DNA of 64,000 nucleotides from Zygnema cylindricum (GCA_037447655.1 JBBHKE010001460.1:114346-178345); one strand, 5' to 3'; shown: positions 1 through 12,059, counted from the first letter of the stretch. Notes: generated by a model from the letters alone, not told the origin. Numbers and translations: made by a program.

Positions 1-2
1 GA

Positions 3-560
3 TGGGAGATGGCACATAGCCCTATATATGCTGCCGGCTTTGTACTCGATCCCGAGTACCAAAGTGATAAGTATGATCAACTTTCAAATGTGAAACTAAT
101 GGAAGGTTTTCAAATAATGCTCGATAAGATGTTACCAAATGTGGCGGATCAGGCTGCGGCCTACTCCGATTTGTCTAAGTATAAAGGCTTTGAGGGCATA
201 TTTGGGAGGGAAGTGACAAAAACTTGTGCTAAAGAGATGCCGGAGTGGAAGTGGTGGCAGCAGTTCGGGTCTGTCACCCCTACTTTACAAAGAATAGCAA
301 TTAGGATCCTTCCACAATGTAAAGTTGCCAGCTCATGTGAGAGGAATTGGTCAACCTATGACAATATTCACTCTAAGAAAAGGAACACGTTGACAGCTAA
401 AAGAGCCAATGATTTGGTTTGGGTCTTTAGCAATCTCATATTATTACAGAACACTATGGATGTTAGTTATGAAGAGGAAATGGTAGCATGGGAGGAAGAG
501 GAAGGGGAGGTAGGAGAAGAGGAGTTTGATGAAGACATGTTTGACGTAGATTTGGAGTAA
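3..560 (+). pseudogene. hAT transposase C-terminal part (partial, enters from left edge)
   Basis: The frame is open from the window edge, so the protein begins upstream; the ATG at 9 is internal. The visible ~185 residues match the end of plant hAT-superfamily transposases. A 'HSPIYAAGFVLDPEY' type segment is followed by the hAT dimerisation region, with a W-W-Q-Q-F-G segment near residue 80, then 'RIAIRILPQCKVASSCERNWS' (conserved S-x-x-E-R-x-W-S core) and 'KKRNTLTAKRANDLVWV'. The C-terminus is an acidic tail rich in Glu and Asp. In the family this domain mediates transposase multimerisation in the nucleus. Whether the gene is intact upstream, or is a domesticated copy, cannot be told. No stop or frameshift is seen inside the visible part. 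Confidence 0.85.
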
Positions 561-739
561 AGAGAGATATGGGAGATATATGTATTCACAGCCTGCAATG
601 AGTTGACATAGTTTTAATGTGAGAATTAGATCATATCCCCCAGATTAATACAACGTTTGTTTTGTTTTGCTTCAAAGTGAACTTTGTCATTTTTGATTTT
701 GGACATGGTTTTTTTATTGTGGACAATTTTTTACAAAGC

Positions 740-1003
740 CATGTTGTACCAACGACGAGGCAGTCTGGTCGCTGGTTCAGCAACCAAGAAGTGGTCGCTG
801 GTTCAGCGACGAGGCAATCTGGTTGCTGAACTAGGCAGTCTGGTCGCTGGTTCAGCAACCAGGCAGTGGTCGCTAGTTCAACGACGAGGCAGTATGGTCG
901 GTGATTCAGCAACCAAGCAGCCTACGCAGTGGTCACTAGTTCAACGACGAGGCAGTATGGTCGGTGGTTCAGCAACCAAGCAGCCTGGTCGCTGGTTTGT
1001 TGC
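740..1003. repeat. Minisatellite with inverted-repeat core
   Basis: About eight imperfect units of 25-35 bp alternate variants of GGTCGCTGGTTCAGCAACC with GAGGCAGT or AAGCAGCCT linkers. The core is close to self-complementary (GGTYGCTG / CAGCRACC), so each unit can fold back. Both strands are open by chance, which produces spurious ORFs. It lies 180 bp after the hAT stop codon. Confidence 0.8.
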
Positions 1004-1285
1004 ACGTTTCAGTTTTTTAGGGTTTTGAATATTATAATATTAAAATTTGAAAAGTAAAAAAAAAAAGTACGAATTTTACTGCGAATTTTATAAAGCTGAA
1101 AATTGTTTTATGCGCACGGAACGTAGTATTCGTTAGTTTACTCCGTGCGTTTTATGCCAATAGGACAACTATGCCAATAATGCATCGTTTCAATCGTACG
1201 GTTGTGTACTTCGATGGTTAACGATCTCTTTTTTGAAAATAAAATGTTTTTTATCGCAATCATTGAGCTTTCTCGGTCTCTTTTT
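1004..1285. other. Unannotated interval
   Basis: AT-rich sequence with CG-containing islands. I see no gene, RNA or element end here. Confidence 0.5.
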
Positions 1286-1560
1286 TTGCTTTGCCCTTTT
1301 TCTAAAAGGGAAAAGCATTGTAGTCGCCTTCGTCTCTGGTGACAACAAGAATTGACTGTCGATATTTTTTGTTTAAGATCTTGAGCCGTTGAGGGTTTTG
1401 AGTTAGGATTGGCGTCTCTGGTGAGAAAGGAAAGAGACGCGTGGTACAATCATATTTGTTGTATTTCACGTGGTTGTAGTGGTATGATAAAAGTCCAGAC
1501 AAAATCGATGTCACGCCAAAATGCTGTGTTAAAAATAACGGTTGAATAACGTACAGTATC
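1286..1560 (+). repeat. Dispersed repeat, copy 1
   Basis: Begins near TTGCCCTTTTTCTAAAAGGG, a short hairpin. It matches 7303-7586 in the same orientation, including the GTAGTCGCCTTCGTCTCTGG segment and the ACGTGGTACAATC segment. There are no coding features. It is probably part of a non-autonomous element whose ends I could not fix. Confidence 0.7.
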
Positions 1561-1745
1561 GTACGTTAAATTTTTCCGCGTGCGATTTTGTTCATCACGC
1601 CGAGTTGTCATTTTGTCAATATCCGTACACGCCAAAATATCGTGTTATCAATACCGGTGAAGTAATGTACAGTATCGCACTTTAAATTTTGGCGCGTGCG
1701 ATCTCATCACATCATGCCACGTTGTCGTGTTCTCAATATCCGTAC
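1510..1745 (+). repeat. Two tandem ~118-bp units
   Basis: Units at about 1510-1627 and 1628-1745 each contain ACGCCAAAAT, then a TAACGTACAGTATCG-like stretch, GCGTGCGAT, and TCAATATCCGTACA. Related sequence recurs near 7205-7260. Confidence 0.65.
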
Positions 1746-2876
1746 ACTACATAGCGAATCGTAATTAGAGTAAATAACGCTAATTCGGTCGCCCTAAATT
1801 TCGACTCAATCACGTTAAATAGATTAAATGATTCGATTTTTTTCATTATACTATTTAAGGTAAAGCTTAATCAGCATAAAAAATCCTAATATAGGTTCGT
1901 TTAAATAGTGTGGAGTACGGACAACGTCTAACTGTGCAAAATTGTACTTTTATAAGTAAAAAGGTACAAATAATAATTTAATAGAATCGCCCTCGCATGT
2001 GAAATTGCACTAAACAAAAAAATTAAATCGCATCGAAAAAAACCCATTCGCATAGCTCCGTCCGTCGACAACATTCTCGCCCGTGTGAACATTTACATGA
2101 ATTTACATGTGAAAATTTTATAGTTAAACGACAACAGTATGGGTTGAGACAAATAGTACTAACGTCATAATGACGTCAAAATATACGGGCTGACGGTTTT
2201 CGTATGTCTAAATAATTTAGTGTTCATAATTACAGCACGGATAATTATTGCCGACATAAGCTAATATAGAGTATTTAAATATAGTAGAATAAATTTCCTC
2301 TGTGAAAAGGTTCTATCACAATAATTAGCGTTTATAACTCGAATTGTTTTTTTTTGTTTTTTTGCTCTTATTTTTTCTTTACTATAATTACGATTTGCGG
2401 TGTACCGTAATTTTAGTGTTGGCGTCACGTACGATTTTCGTACATGGTACGCACTGTACTATCGCATTGTACATGGTAAAGACCATGACGATGCCAAGTG
2501 GATGGTTTAATTCACGTTTCGTTCATGTAGGGGGTTTGATTAAGCGTAAAAGTTTCACATTGATTTGAGCGTTCGATCTCAATCTAATGAACGATATGAA
2601 TGAATGGACTAAATATATCATGTAGTATTAAATACTTTAATGTTGAATGCATAATACACATTAGACCATTAGCGTTATTCAACAATTATTTGTTTAAATG
2701 GAATAGTATTGGTTTTAATTATTTTATATTAAGGTGTTGCGTATATATTTTTTTAATCTAATTTATCAATACATAATAGTAGAAAAGAAGAAAACAAAAA
2801 AAAACACAAACAAAAAAAATAACCACAAGACAATATTGACCACATAATAAAAAAAAAAGCATCAGACCTAACAGGA
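1746..2876. other. AT-rich interval without recognisable gene
   Basis: Low-complexity A/T-rich sequence. Only short chance ORFs are present and no splice-coherent coding signal was seen. Confidence 0.5.
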
Positions 2877-3420
2877 TTCAACCAACTTAGTCCAAAGACC
2901 TAGAAGGATAGAACAAGATCATTATAAACTCAATGGCTGACTAACACTACAAATAGTATTTTTTTTATGTTGATTACTTTAAGTACTGTTTTTGTTTTCG
3001 ATCAAGTAACTTAGTCGTAGACCAAGATTCTTGCATAAACATCATTATCAAGTCAAAGGCTGACTAACATTACAATCACTTAATATTTTTTGATGTTCAT
3101 TGTTTACTATGGTAGATTGATTACTTTGAGTACTTTCTTTTTTTGTGATCAACCAACTTGATCAACCAACTTAGTCCTAAGACTTAGAGGGTTGCCTAAA
3201 CATCACTATCAGCTCGGAGGCTGACAAACTTTACAAACACTTGTTTTTATTCATAATATTGTATGTTAAATCACATTGATTCTTTGATTTTTATTTTATT
3301 TTTTGCTTTTTCGATCAACTCACTTAGTCTAAAGAAGAAAAAAGTTGTTGAACATCATTATCAGCTCAAAGGCTGACCAACATTACAAACATTGGTATAC
3401 AATACAACACAGATGCTTTG
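2877..3420 (+). repeat. Four degenerate tandem units of ~140-155 bp
   Basis: Each unit has an AACTTAGTC motif followed about 50-60 bp later by ATCATTATCA and GGCTGACTAACATTACAA variants. Units start near 2880, 3000, 3158 and 3313. The linkers are T-rich and diverged, which suggests an old array. Confidence 0.7.
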
Positions 3421-3744
3421 AATACTTTGTTTTGGTGATACTTTTATTTATTTGTTTTTTTTTATGATGTTACTTGAAATAAACAAGTATTACTTATATT
3501 TTTATTTATGTGCAAAAACATAACAAATACTATGTTTCATGTAGCCTAAAATATTTAAACGACTAAAAAAAAAATATAGAACCTTTAATTGGGTATTAAT
3601 CAAACCCTTTAACCCTTTAATTAAATAATGATAATATGCTAATCAAGCCTCTAAAATCCCTACACACGTATCTTTGGAAAAAATAACATATAAAAAACTA
3701 TATATAAAAAAACATAAAAAATGTTTGTCGCCTTAATTCTATTA

Positions 3745-3773
3745 TCATCATCTTCATCATCATCACCATCATT

Positions 3774-3805
<32 letters not shown>

Positions 3806-3989
3806 TACATCATCATTACATCATCATGATATCATCATCATTAACATCATCATCATCATCGTCGACATCATCATCATCATAGTCGCCATCATCATCATTA
3901 TCATCATAGTCGCCATCATCATCATCATCATCATTACATCGTCATCATCATCATCGTCATCATCATCATCGTCATCATCATCATCATTA

Positions 3990-4023
<34 letters not shown>

Positions 4024-4480
4024 GCAACATCATCGTCATCATCATGATCATCATCGTCAACATCTTCATCATCATCATCATCATCATTACATCATTATCA
4101 TCATCATCATCATCATCATTACATCATTATCATCATCATCATCATCATTACATCATCATCATCATCATCATCATCATCGTCATCATAATCGCAACATCAT
4201 CGTCATCATCATCATCGTCATCATCATCATCATTACAGTATCATCATCAACAACATTATCATCATCATCGTCATCATCATCATCATCATTATCATTATCA
4301 TTACATCATCATCATCATCATCATGATCATCATCATCACCATGATCATGATCGTCATCATCATCTTCATTATCAACATCATCTACATCATTATCATCATC
4401 ATCATCACATCATCATCATTATTACATCATCATTGTCATCATCATTACATCATCATCATCATCGTCATCGTCATCAACCC
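3745..4480 (+). repeat. (TCA)n trinucleotide microsatellite
   Basis: About 735 bp of TCA/ATC triplets with TTACATCA, GTCATCA and CGTCA interruptions. All three forward frames stay open and give artefactual Ile, Ser or His homopolymer ORFs. Confidence 0.95.
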
Positions 4481-4860
4481 ATCTTTTAGTAGGAGCAGAC
4501 AATGCTCTAGAAAAATAAATAACTAATAACTACCTTCTTTACATAAGAATATTTAAACTCACAACCAAACAATAATAAGGAAAGAGCACGAAACAAACAA
4601 TTCCCAAACCCTGTAACATGTAATCGAAAAAGAGGTTTTCGTGTCATACTGAGCTTACCTAAAATAGAACTCCCAAAAGCCAAAAAAAAACACACTTACA
4701 CCTGAATAACAAAAAATACATAATGTCGTATACATAATGACAATTACAATATATATAACATATCGAATAATATTTCTATCACATGTAATATAGTATAAAA
4801 CGTTATAAATTGTTATAATACATATTTAACATAAGTAATATTTGTAATTTATAATATAAT
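4481..4860. other. Unannotated interval
   Basis: AT-rich sequence between the (TCA)n tract and the AACAGTTA repeat region. Nothing recognisable. Confidence 0.45.
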
Positions 4861-5480
4861 GCACGTTATTATTTGTTTAATATATTTGAAGTAGGATTTA
4901 TATTATAAACAATGTATATAATTTTAGTTGAAGTATAATATATGAACTACTGTTACAACTACTGCTATAGTTGTACTGTATACTTATAATAATTATAATA
5001 AACATAATGTAATGGTTAGACATAATTGTAATAAACATAATGTAATGGTTAGATATAATTGTCAATATATATATAGCATAACAGTTAGTTTCAACTGTTA
5101 AAATTACTATAATGTAAAAGTTTATTATACTTATAATAATTAGCATAATATAACGGTTAGATACAACTGTTATAATATGTATAATATAACAGTTAATTTT
5201 AACTGTTAAGATAAATATAATGTAAACTGTTATAAAAAATGTAGTGTAATAGTTAGTTAACACTAATAATTAACACATTATAACAGTTAGATATAAATGT
5301 TCCAATATATATAATAAAATAGGTAGTTCTCACTATAAAAATTAACACATTATGATTGTTAGACTACATATAATGTATAACTGGTTAAAACTCTAATAAT
5401 ATAACAGTTAGATTAAACTTGCTATAATATGTGTAGTATAGCAGTTAGATATAATATTATATAATTGTCAACCAATGTCA
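4860..5480. repeat. Cryptic repeat region rich in AACAGTTA/TAACTGTTA
   Basis: Irregular 30-60 bp repeats of ATAATATAACAGTTAG and ATACAACTGTTATAATA. The AACTGTT/AACAGTT core is self-complementary across units. No coding signal; the ORF on the minus strand reflects the repeat. Confidence 0.6.
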
Positions 5481-5940
5481 ACCGATGTTTTATATAAAAT
5501 ATATTTATAATAACATTTGTTTTTTCTTAACAAGATAATTTTGAGAGCACAAGAAGACTCAGCCGATAGTAGAGCGCTAAGCTCCACGTTCCGTCAACAT
5601 TCCTTACAAGAGTTTATTTAATTGGAGATTTTTATATAAATGTCATAAAAAGAACAAAACTGAAAGTAAACAAAAAAAACGTGCGGATAATCGGACTGAA
5701 AACTTAAACTGTAGATTGATGTACCACAAACATATCCAAAATAAACGGATCACAACAAACAAAATAACACATCACAACATACATTGCATCGGAACGAAAA
5801 GAATATGAAACATCTTGGCAAAGATGGCTGCGCAACAAACCACACTATTTAGATTCGAAGAGGTGAAAAGAAACCATTGTTGGCTTCGTGTTGAGAGAAA
5901 GAGGGGGAAACTAAGCGTATAAAAACTATGGTGTATGTAT
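5481..5940. other. Unannotated interval
   Basis: No recognisable gene. A segment near 5905-5935 (GGGGGAAACTAAGCGTATAAAAACTATGG) is repeated beyond the first (TA)n tract near 6010-6040, so a unit was duplicated around the microsatellite. Confidence 0.5.
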
Positions 5941-6576
<636 letters not shown>

Positions 6577-6765
6577 CGACTCTGACTAATTCTTCCTTGT
6601 ACAATTTAAACCACACTTAATAAGGTGCATTTTTTTCCTAAACTAGCACAACTCCGATAAAAACGTGCGATAACGTTGACAAATGACAAAAAGAAGATAA
6701 AGCTTTCGCATAAAACTGATAAATAAAAATGATAGGATTTGACATAAACAGATAGAAAAAGGTAC

Positions 6766-6857
6766 CTGGCGAAGGAGAGATCCGAGGAGGGTACTTGTGA
6801 GGGCGGCCAAGGCACCGACTGTCACGGCATACTTGGCAATAGCTTCCCTCTCACCCT
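6766..6857 (-). pseudogene. Possible single exon of a cationic amino-acid transporter
   Basis: On the minus strand, about 30 codons read '..EAIAKYAVTVGALAALT' and 'STLLGSLLRQ', then a GT donor (GTACCT). This resembles the helix segment of APC-superfamily cationic amino-acid transporters (CAT), where A-L-T-A-S-L-L-G-S-x-L is followed by a P-R-I/V motif on the next exon. The acceptor is less clear. No second CAT exon was found: downstream is the (TA)n tract and upstream is simple sequence. It is either an exon of a long, repeat-filled gene or an isolated relic. The match rests on one short segment, so I am only moderately sure. Confidence 0.42.
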
Positions 6858-7302
6858 CCAGTCAAAAAAGAAACAACTTCACTTCTCCCCTCCCTCTCCT
6901 CTCTCTCTCCCTCTCCCTCTCCCTCTCCCTCTCCCTCTCCTCTATAGAATATTCAAAATATTTAGAATTGATGAAGGGGAAAGGGAGGGAGGGAGGGAGG
7001 GAGGGAAAGGGAGATAGAGGTACCGGTTGACAGGAATAGAACCAGATTCGCGCTCCAATGACGAGACAAGGGGAGATGTTGACAAGGCAGTCCACAACCG
7101 CCGGTCTCAGAAATCGAAACGTTTGACATTTTGTCGTCACCTAGAAGAGTACAGTAGCAAGGAAGTAAACGGACGGAATTGTAAAAAAAGAGTACTTTTC
7201 ATTTTTGCGCGTGCGATCCCGTCACATCACGCCACTATTTGTACACTACACCGCCAATCACTATTAGCGTAGCGTACGCTAATTCCGTCCCGTTTTTTTT
7301 TT
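6858..7302. other. Simple sequence and unannotated interval
   Basis: Contains (CTCCCT)n near 6890-6945 and (GGGA)n near 6975-7010, then unique sequence and, near 7205-7260, a relative of the 1628-1745 repeat. No gene is supported. Confidence 0.5.
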
Positions 7303-7586
7303 GTTGCTTTGCCCTTTTTCTAAAAGGGAAAGCATTGTAGTCGCCTTCGTCTCTGGTGACAACGAAAATTGACCGTCGACTGTTTTTGTGTAAGATCTGG
7401 AGCCGTTGAGTGAGTTGAGTTTTGATTGGCTTTGTCATGTGCCAATTTTTATGTAATGAAAAGAGACACGTGGTACAATCTTATTTGTTATATTTCGCGT
7501 GGTTGTAGTGGTATGATTAAAGGCGCAAAATTGACGTCACGCCAAAATGTCGTGTTATCAATGCCCGGTTGAGTAACGTACAGTAA
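7303..7586 (+). repeat. Dispersed repeat, copy 2
   Basis: Second copy of the 1286-1560 repeat, same orientation, with small indels. It ends shortly before the first MITE. Confidence 0.7.
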
Positions 7587-7605
7587 CGGCGCGAGGCGTC
7601 GTAAA

Positions 7606-8289
7606 CATAGTTCAAAAGTAGGCTTTTTTATGGTAGGCCTTTGGTAGGCGCACAAAACTTTGCACAAAACTCGCGCAAAGTAGGCATACTGTATGTGTGT
7701 GTGTCGTGCACACTCTTGTACGAACGTCCGAATTTGACGTAAGATCAAAGTACAGCGCACGCCGCCGGACGAAATTTTTTAGCGAACTGACACGGCGTAG
7801 GATGACATTCCGGGGGAAAAGCCACAAGCAGGGTAGGTCTGTAGGTTTTGGTAATTTTTTTGGCAGTGTGGTATTTTATTTTATTTTATCGTCCCATACT
7901 GCCTGGTTGGTCAATTTGAGGCTTTATTTAGTGTGGCCCTCAAAATTGCAGACGTTAATATGACAAATTGTCCTTTCGTAAGTTGTGTTATGGGTTTTTC
8001 ATGTGATCTTTTTAAATCGCCTATTTTGATCAGCGACCGTCCGATCGTCCAAATTTGACGGTTTAAATAAAAAGTCTCTCAAAACTCACAGAAATATTTT
8101 TTTTTGTCCTATTTTTTTTCAAAATTTAGACATGTCGTTTAATTCTCTATCGATCGATGTGCAACTCAACCCTGTTCCTATTTTATTTCATTTTGCGGCC
8201 AATACAATATGGGTCTTAAGGGCATATTGTATGTTTTGCGTACAATAGGCATATTGTATGGGCGTACGGTCACCTACTTTTGAACTATG
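7606..8289. mobile_element. hAT-type MITE, ~684 bp, 8-bp TSD GTCGTAAA
   Basis: The termini are perfect inverted repeats of 17 bp, CATAGTTCAAAAGTAGG at the left and its complement at the right. GTCGTAAA flanks both sides (7598-7605 and 8290-8297). An 8-bp duplication and ends of the form CA-x-x-G fit the hAT superfamily. No transposase ORF is inside, so the element is non-autonomous. A shorter relative is at 62051-62507. Confidence 0.88.
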
Positions 8290-8298
8290 GTCGTAAAG

Positions 8299-8780
8299 CA
8301 TAGTTGTTCACGGCGTTTAGTGCGAACGATCTAATCGCGACGAATTATACGTAACAAACGCATTGAACCTTTTGAAAAAATCGTAAAAATCGTTAATGAA
8401 TTTTCGTCCGTACTATTCCGTACATGTAAACAAAAATAAATTTCACATATACCGCAGTTTGTACCATTTTCGTACATTTTCCGTATCTTTTCGTAATATT
8501 CCGTACATGTTTGGTGCAATTCCGTACATCTCCGTAAAATTTCTGTTCAGTTTACCAGACAGAAAGTACTACGAAGTGCAACGTATCTTTTCGTCAAATT
8601 TCGTACATTTACCGTACAGAACCGTACAGCTATCGTAAAATACCGTACAGTTTCCGTGAATTAGCCGTTCAGTTTACCGGACAGAAAGTACATCGCGTTT
8701 TTTTCCGATTTATTCAAAAGTCACGAATTATACGTTTTAATCGGAAAAAAGGAAAAAATCGCGCGATTTGAACAACTATG
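8299..8780. mobile_element. Second hAT-type MITE, ~482 bp, TSD TCGTAAAG
   Basis: The ends are CATAGTTGTTCA and its complement TGAACAACTATG, flanked by TCGTAAAG at 8291-8298 and 8781-8788. The left duplication overlaps the right duplication of the neighbouring MITE by seven bases. The interior is rich in CCGTACA and TTCGTACATT variants and has a repeated TTCAGTTTACC-GACAGAAAGTAC segment. No transposase. Confidence 0.82.
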
Positions 8781-8812
8781 TCGTAAAGCGAAATTGGAGT
8801 GAAAGGAGTGAA

Positions 8813-8931
8813 AGGCGACGTGGACCCCTTCACACGCGACCTTCACTCCTAAAAATGCAAGATTCAGTACAGGAGTGAATCTTGCAACTTTTCGCGACGT
8901 TTCGCGCATGGCGAACGGGTCCACGTCGCCC
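8813..8931. repeat. Inverted repeat with 14-bp arms
   Basis: GGCGACGTGGACCC near 8813 pairs with GGGTCCACGTCGCC near 8918. The ~90-bp interior has a weaker inverted pair (TTCACTCCT / AGGAGTGAA). It could be a very short MITE or a foldback; no TSD was identified. Confidence 0.6.
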
Positions 8932-9600
8932 CCGCCTCCCGCTTTCTCCGTGCGACCGTATGTTTAGAGTTTTTTATTTGTTTTTGTCTTTTTATATTAA
9001 AAAAACGAAAATAGATGACCCTAAACACATAAACCCTATTTTAGATACCCGATTATAGCCTTTGTTTGTACGGGACGGGTCCCGCGAGGTGCCGAAGGTC
9101 CCGCAAATGTGTTGAAGCTTGCTCGATACCCATACTTTACGCCGTGTATCGACACTTAAAACATCTTTTCTTCGTACACACTTGTCCGATTTTTAATTTC
9201 AGACAGCCAATCGTAAGTTGAGAATCTTACCTTTCAATCGCAACCGTCAGATACACAATCCGACAAGTGTGTACGGAAAAAATATGTTTCAAGCGACGAA
9301 AAAAACATTAACACCAACAGCGATTCACATTGTAGCTCCCAACGACCAGCTTCTGCCATGGACTTCTTTCTCCCGAGACGACGTCCTCTCTCCGTTTTTT
9401 CCGCACTAAAGGCCGCTGTTATTTTCGCTTTTCTCTATGACGTGGCGCCAGCTGACGCAGCCACGGACGCAGCGGACGGTAAATTGTTTTTTCTTTTGTT
9501 CCACACTTTAATTTTCGCATAGTATTTCCGACATTGTTCCCGAATTTCAGCTGCATTTAGTGTGGCATAAGATGACATTCTATCGCATTATTTATTGTGA
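8932..9600. other. Unannotated interval
   Basis: Mixed-composition sequence without splice-coherent coding signal. No element ends recognised. Confidence 0.4.
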
Positions 9601-10340
9601 CGCGTAGTATTTGTGGGAAAATAAACTGTTATGCTATATTTAAAACCGTAAAGCTATCATGGAATGCGGCAAAGGGAAAAACCGGTCATTGGAGACATTA
9701 GAAGCTGACATGGACTCCGGAAATTCAGCGTTGCACGGGAAACATTGGCCATCGAGTAGTGGACACGTGGCGTCCTGTAGTGCACAGTGCCATTGCTCTC
9801 TCACATTATGGACTCGAAATTAGGCATTATGCTTTGATGTTAGACACTTTACATGACTAATTTGACTCCGTTCGTTAATATCACGCATTGGACATTTCAC
9901 ATTGCTTATTTGACATCATTATTGCATTATTGCTTATTTTGTCGTCTTCCTTTTTTTTTCATTATGCATTCAACATTCTACATCATGCATTGGAAGTTGT
10001 GCATCAATAATTTGGCACTGTGTTTTGACTTCACTCGTTGAACATGGAACCTTTGAAATTTAGAATTGATGCATTGGACATTAGGCATCACACATTAAAC
10101 ATTGGAAGTCGCATGTTTCACAATTGCCATTTCACATTTGATTTCTCCGTTTAGAATTTCGCCTTGAGGATTTGCCCTCGGCCTTTTAACATTTTTTATT
10201 TTTTTTTTACATTTTGGACATGTAACATGGCGCTTGACTCCTTCATTGGACATTTGGCATCATGCATTGGAAGTCCGGCATAATGCACAATTTGATATCT
10301 TGCATTGGACATTTGTCGTATCGTTGTTTTGATATGACAA
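9600..10340. repeat. Degenerate CATTGGACAT-type repeats
   Basis: The segment is enriched in variants of GCATTGGACATT, GGCATCATGCATTGGAAGT and CACATTGC at irregular spacing. This looks like a decayed minisatellite with the same ATTGG/ACATTGG core as the clean heptamer array at 11590-11930. Confidence 0.4.
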
Positions 10341-10448
10341 ATGGTGAAAACATATCATGTTGAAGATGATGACATGGATTTCAACATTGGGAATGTTAAG
10401 ATTTGTAGAATCGGAGGATAGAATGGACGATCCCAATAAAGGGAATGA

Positions 10449-10525
10449 TGAGCCGGCCAGGATTTGAACCTGGGACCTTTCACTTTAGCTGTGAATGCTC
10501 TAACCACTGTGCCACCAACCAGCTC
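10449..10525 (-). mobile_element. tRNA-derived SINE head or tRNA pseudogene
   Basis: The minus strand folds as a tRNA-like unit. The acceptor arms GAGCTGG/CCGGCTC pair, TGGCACAGTGGTTAGAG is a good A box, the TTCAC/GTGAA anticodon stem has a 7-nt loop, and CCAGG-TTCAAAT-CCTGG gives a T arm with B box GGTTCAAATCC. Position 33 is G instead of U and there are about three extra bases before the D arm, so it is unlikely to be a working tRNA. A Pol III-driven SINE head is more likely, with its body running leftward to about 10360. A TCAACAT repeat on both sides could be a TSD but is weak. Confidence 0.55.
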
Positions 10526-10549
10526 AGATGTTGAGACTGGTGGGTCCAA

Positions 10550-11590
10550 TTTTATTAGGTTTTAGTGTGGATATTACCACAAATCCGGGTATCGATCGGC
10601 ACGTTTCACGTACGTTTTTAGGGAAGTCCATGTTGTCATATAAGTCATCTACACATTAACTCTGTATAAGTAACCCTAAAAAGTGCTAAAAAGAAAAAAA
10701 AAAAAAAGTGTAAAGTGTCTTTTTAGACTTTTTTGGGTCGCTAGGCATTGAACCCTGTCCTTTAGCTGATGTTATACCTCATCGAAATTTGATTTTATTA
10801 AGTATTGATTCAATTTTATGGCGATGACGATGGCATTTTCAGAAGGCATGCTCACCGTTATTAGATTGTCATTATTACAAATAAACAAAGTTTACAAGAA
10901 TTGATATAGTAAGTACTCAATTGAAACCCTAAAAAGTCCAATTATTGCAGCAAAATTTCCGCGTTCTAGTATTCGTAAAGTAACCATTCTTTGGTAAAAC
11001 AATGCATACCAACAATGGAAAATAGGATTTTGTTATAAGTTTTCCGCAAAGCTATTCTATGTTTAAATTATTATCCTGTACAACCCCTTTTTTTTAAAGA
11101 CTAAAGCTGGGTTTGGTTTTCAGTGTACCTGGAAAAAAACAACAAAACTTCATACAACACAAAGAAAAATGAAAAATAAGAAAGGGACATCAGCTTTGTT
11201 ATTTCGTCTTTTCAACAGACGAATATGTTTTTGTCTGCTTTTACCTGTATTTTCAGCAAAAAACATTTCCTAATTGTGAGAGTAACGATTATGATAGTCA
11301 TTTCCCATGATTAATACCATCTTCCTTTAATACCAAAAGTAAATTTTGGAAACTAATTAGTTTTAGTCATGAATGTTGATACAAAATTGAGGTTAAGAAA
11401 GGACAAAATAATCCTTCTAAAAAAGAATAGCCTCTGACATAGAAATTCTGCTGGGTTTCCAATTTCAAAATTAAATTTCTCCCTAAAAACACTACCGTCT
11501 GGCTTCTACATATACAATTTTCAAATTTTCAATTCTCAATTTCCAATTCCCAACCAATTCCCAATTCCCAGTTCCCAATTCCCAACGTCC
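10550..11590. other. Unannotated AT-rich interval
   Basis: About 1 kb of AT-rich sequence without a coding signal, element ends or RNA gene that I can support. Confidence 0.45.
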
Positions 11591-11930
11591 AACGTCTAAT
11601 GTCCGATGTCCAATGTCCAATGTCCAATGTACAATGTCCAATCTCCAATGTCCAATGTACAATGTCCAATGTCCAATCTTCAATGTCCAATGTCCAATGT
11701 CCAATCTTCAATGTCCAATGTCCAATGTCCAATGTCCAATTTCCAATGTCCAATCTCCAATTTTCAATTTACACTGTCCAATTTCCAATTCCCAATTCCT
11801 CCATTTCCAATTCCCAATTGCTTTCGTCCAGTTCTCGATTTCAAGTATAGTGACGGCGTTAGTGCTGCGATTCGCCAATTTCCAATTTCCACTGTTTAAT
11901 GTCTAATGTCCAATGTCCAATTCTCAACCA
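11590..11930 (+). repeat. Heptamer minisatellite (AATGTCC)n
   Basis: A clean run of AATGTCC units, with AATGTACAATGTCC, AATCTCC and AATCTTC variants up to about 11760, is followed by decayed CAATTTCC/CAATTCCC units. Because seven is not a multiple of three, every frame stays open and repeats the same peptide motifs; these ORFs are artefacts. The array ends right at the start of the first LRR receptor-kinase exon. Confidence 0.9.
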
Positions 11931-11933
11931 CAG

Positions 11934-12059
11934 TTACGGCGTTACTAGCGTTACGATCTGCCGCAACATTTTCATCCATGGCCAAAAGTTGGAGAGGAAG
12001 CGATCCCTGCGGTGCCCTGTGGGAGGGCGTGACATGCCAAGGAACCGCAGTCACAATCT
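11934..12059 (+). pseudogene. LRR receptor-like kinase exon: LRR N-cap segment (fragment)
   Basis: An exon follows a CACAG acceptor and ends at a GTGAGT donor (phase 2). It codes for '..ALLALRSAATFSS' then 'SWRGSDPCGALWEGVTC' and 'QGTAVTI'. The S-W-x-G-S-D-P-C-G-x-x-W-x-G-V-x-C pattern is the cysteine-paired cap before the first leucine-rich repeat of plant receptor kinases. The best fit I recognise is the LRR-VIII type, where an intron also follows the V-T-x-I position. The cap acts in the extracellular domain. A signal-peptide exon was not found; the heptamer array lies directly upstream. Confidence 0.75.

Noticed and set aside
4044-4526. Ile/Ser/His-rich 160-codon protein
   Set aside because: Translation of the (TCA)n microsatellite.
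10449-10525. Amber-suppressor tRNA (loop reads CTA at the anticodon position)
   Set aside because: U33 is missing, the D arm is distorted, and the layout fits a SINE head; no support for a functional tRNA.
11599-11906. Three overlapping ORFs with repeated M-S-N-V-Q-C-P
   Set aside because: Artefact of a heptamer repeat, which keeps all frames open with the same peptide.
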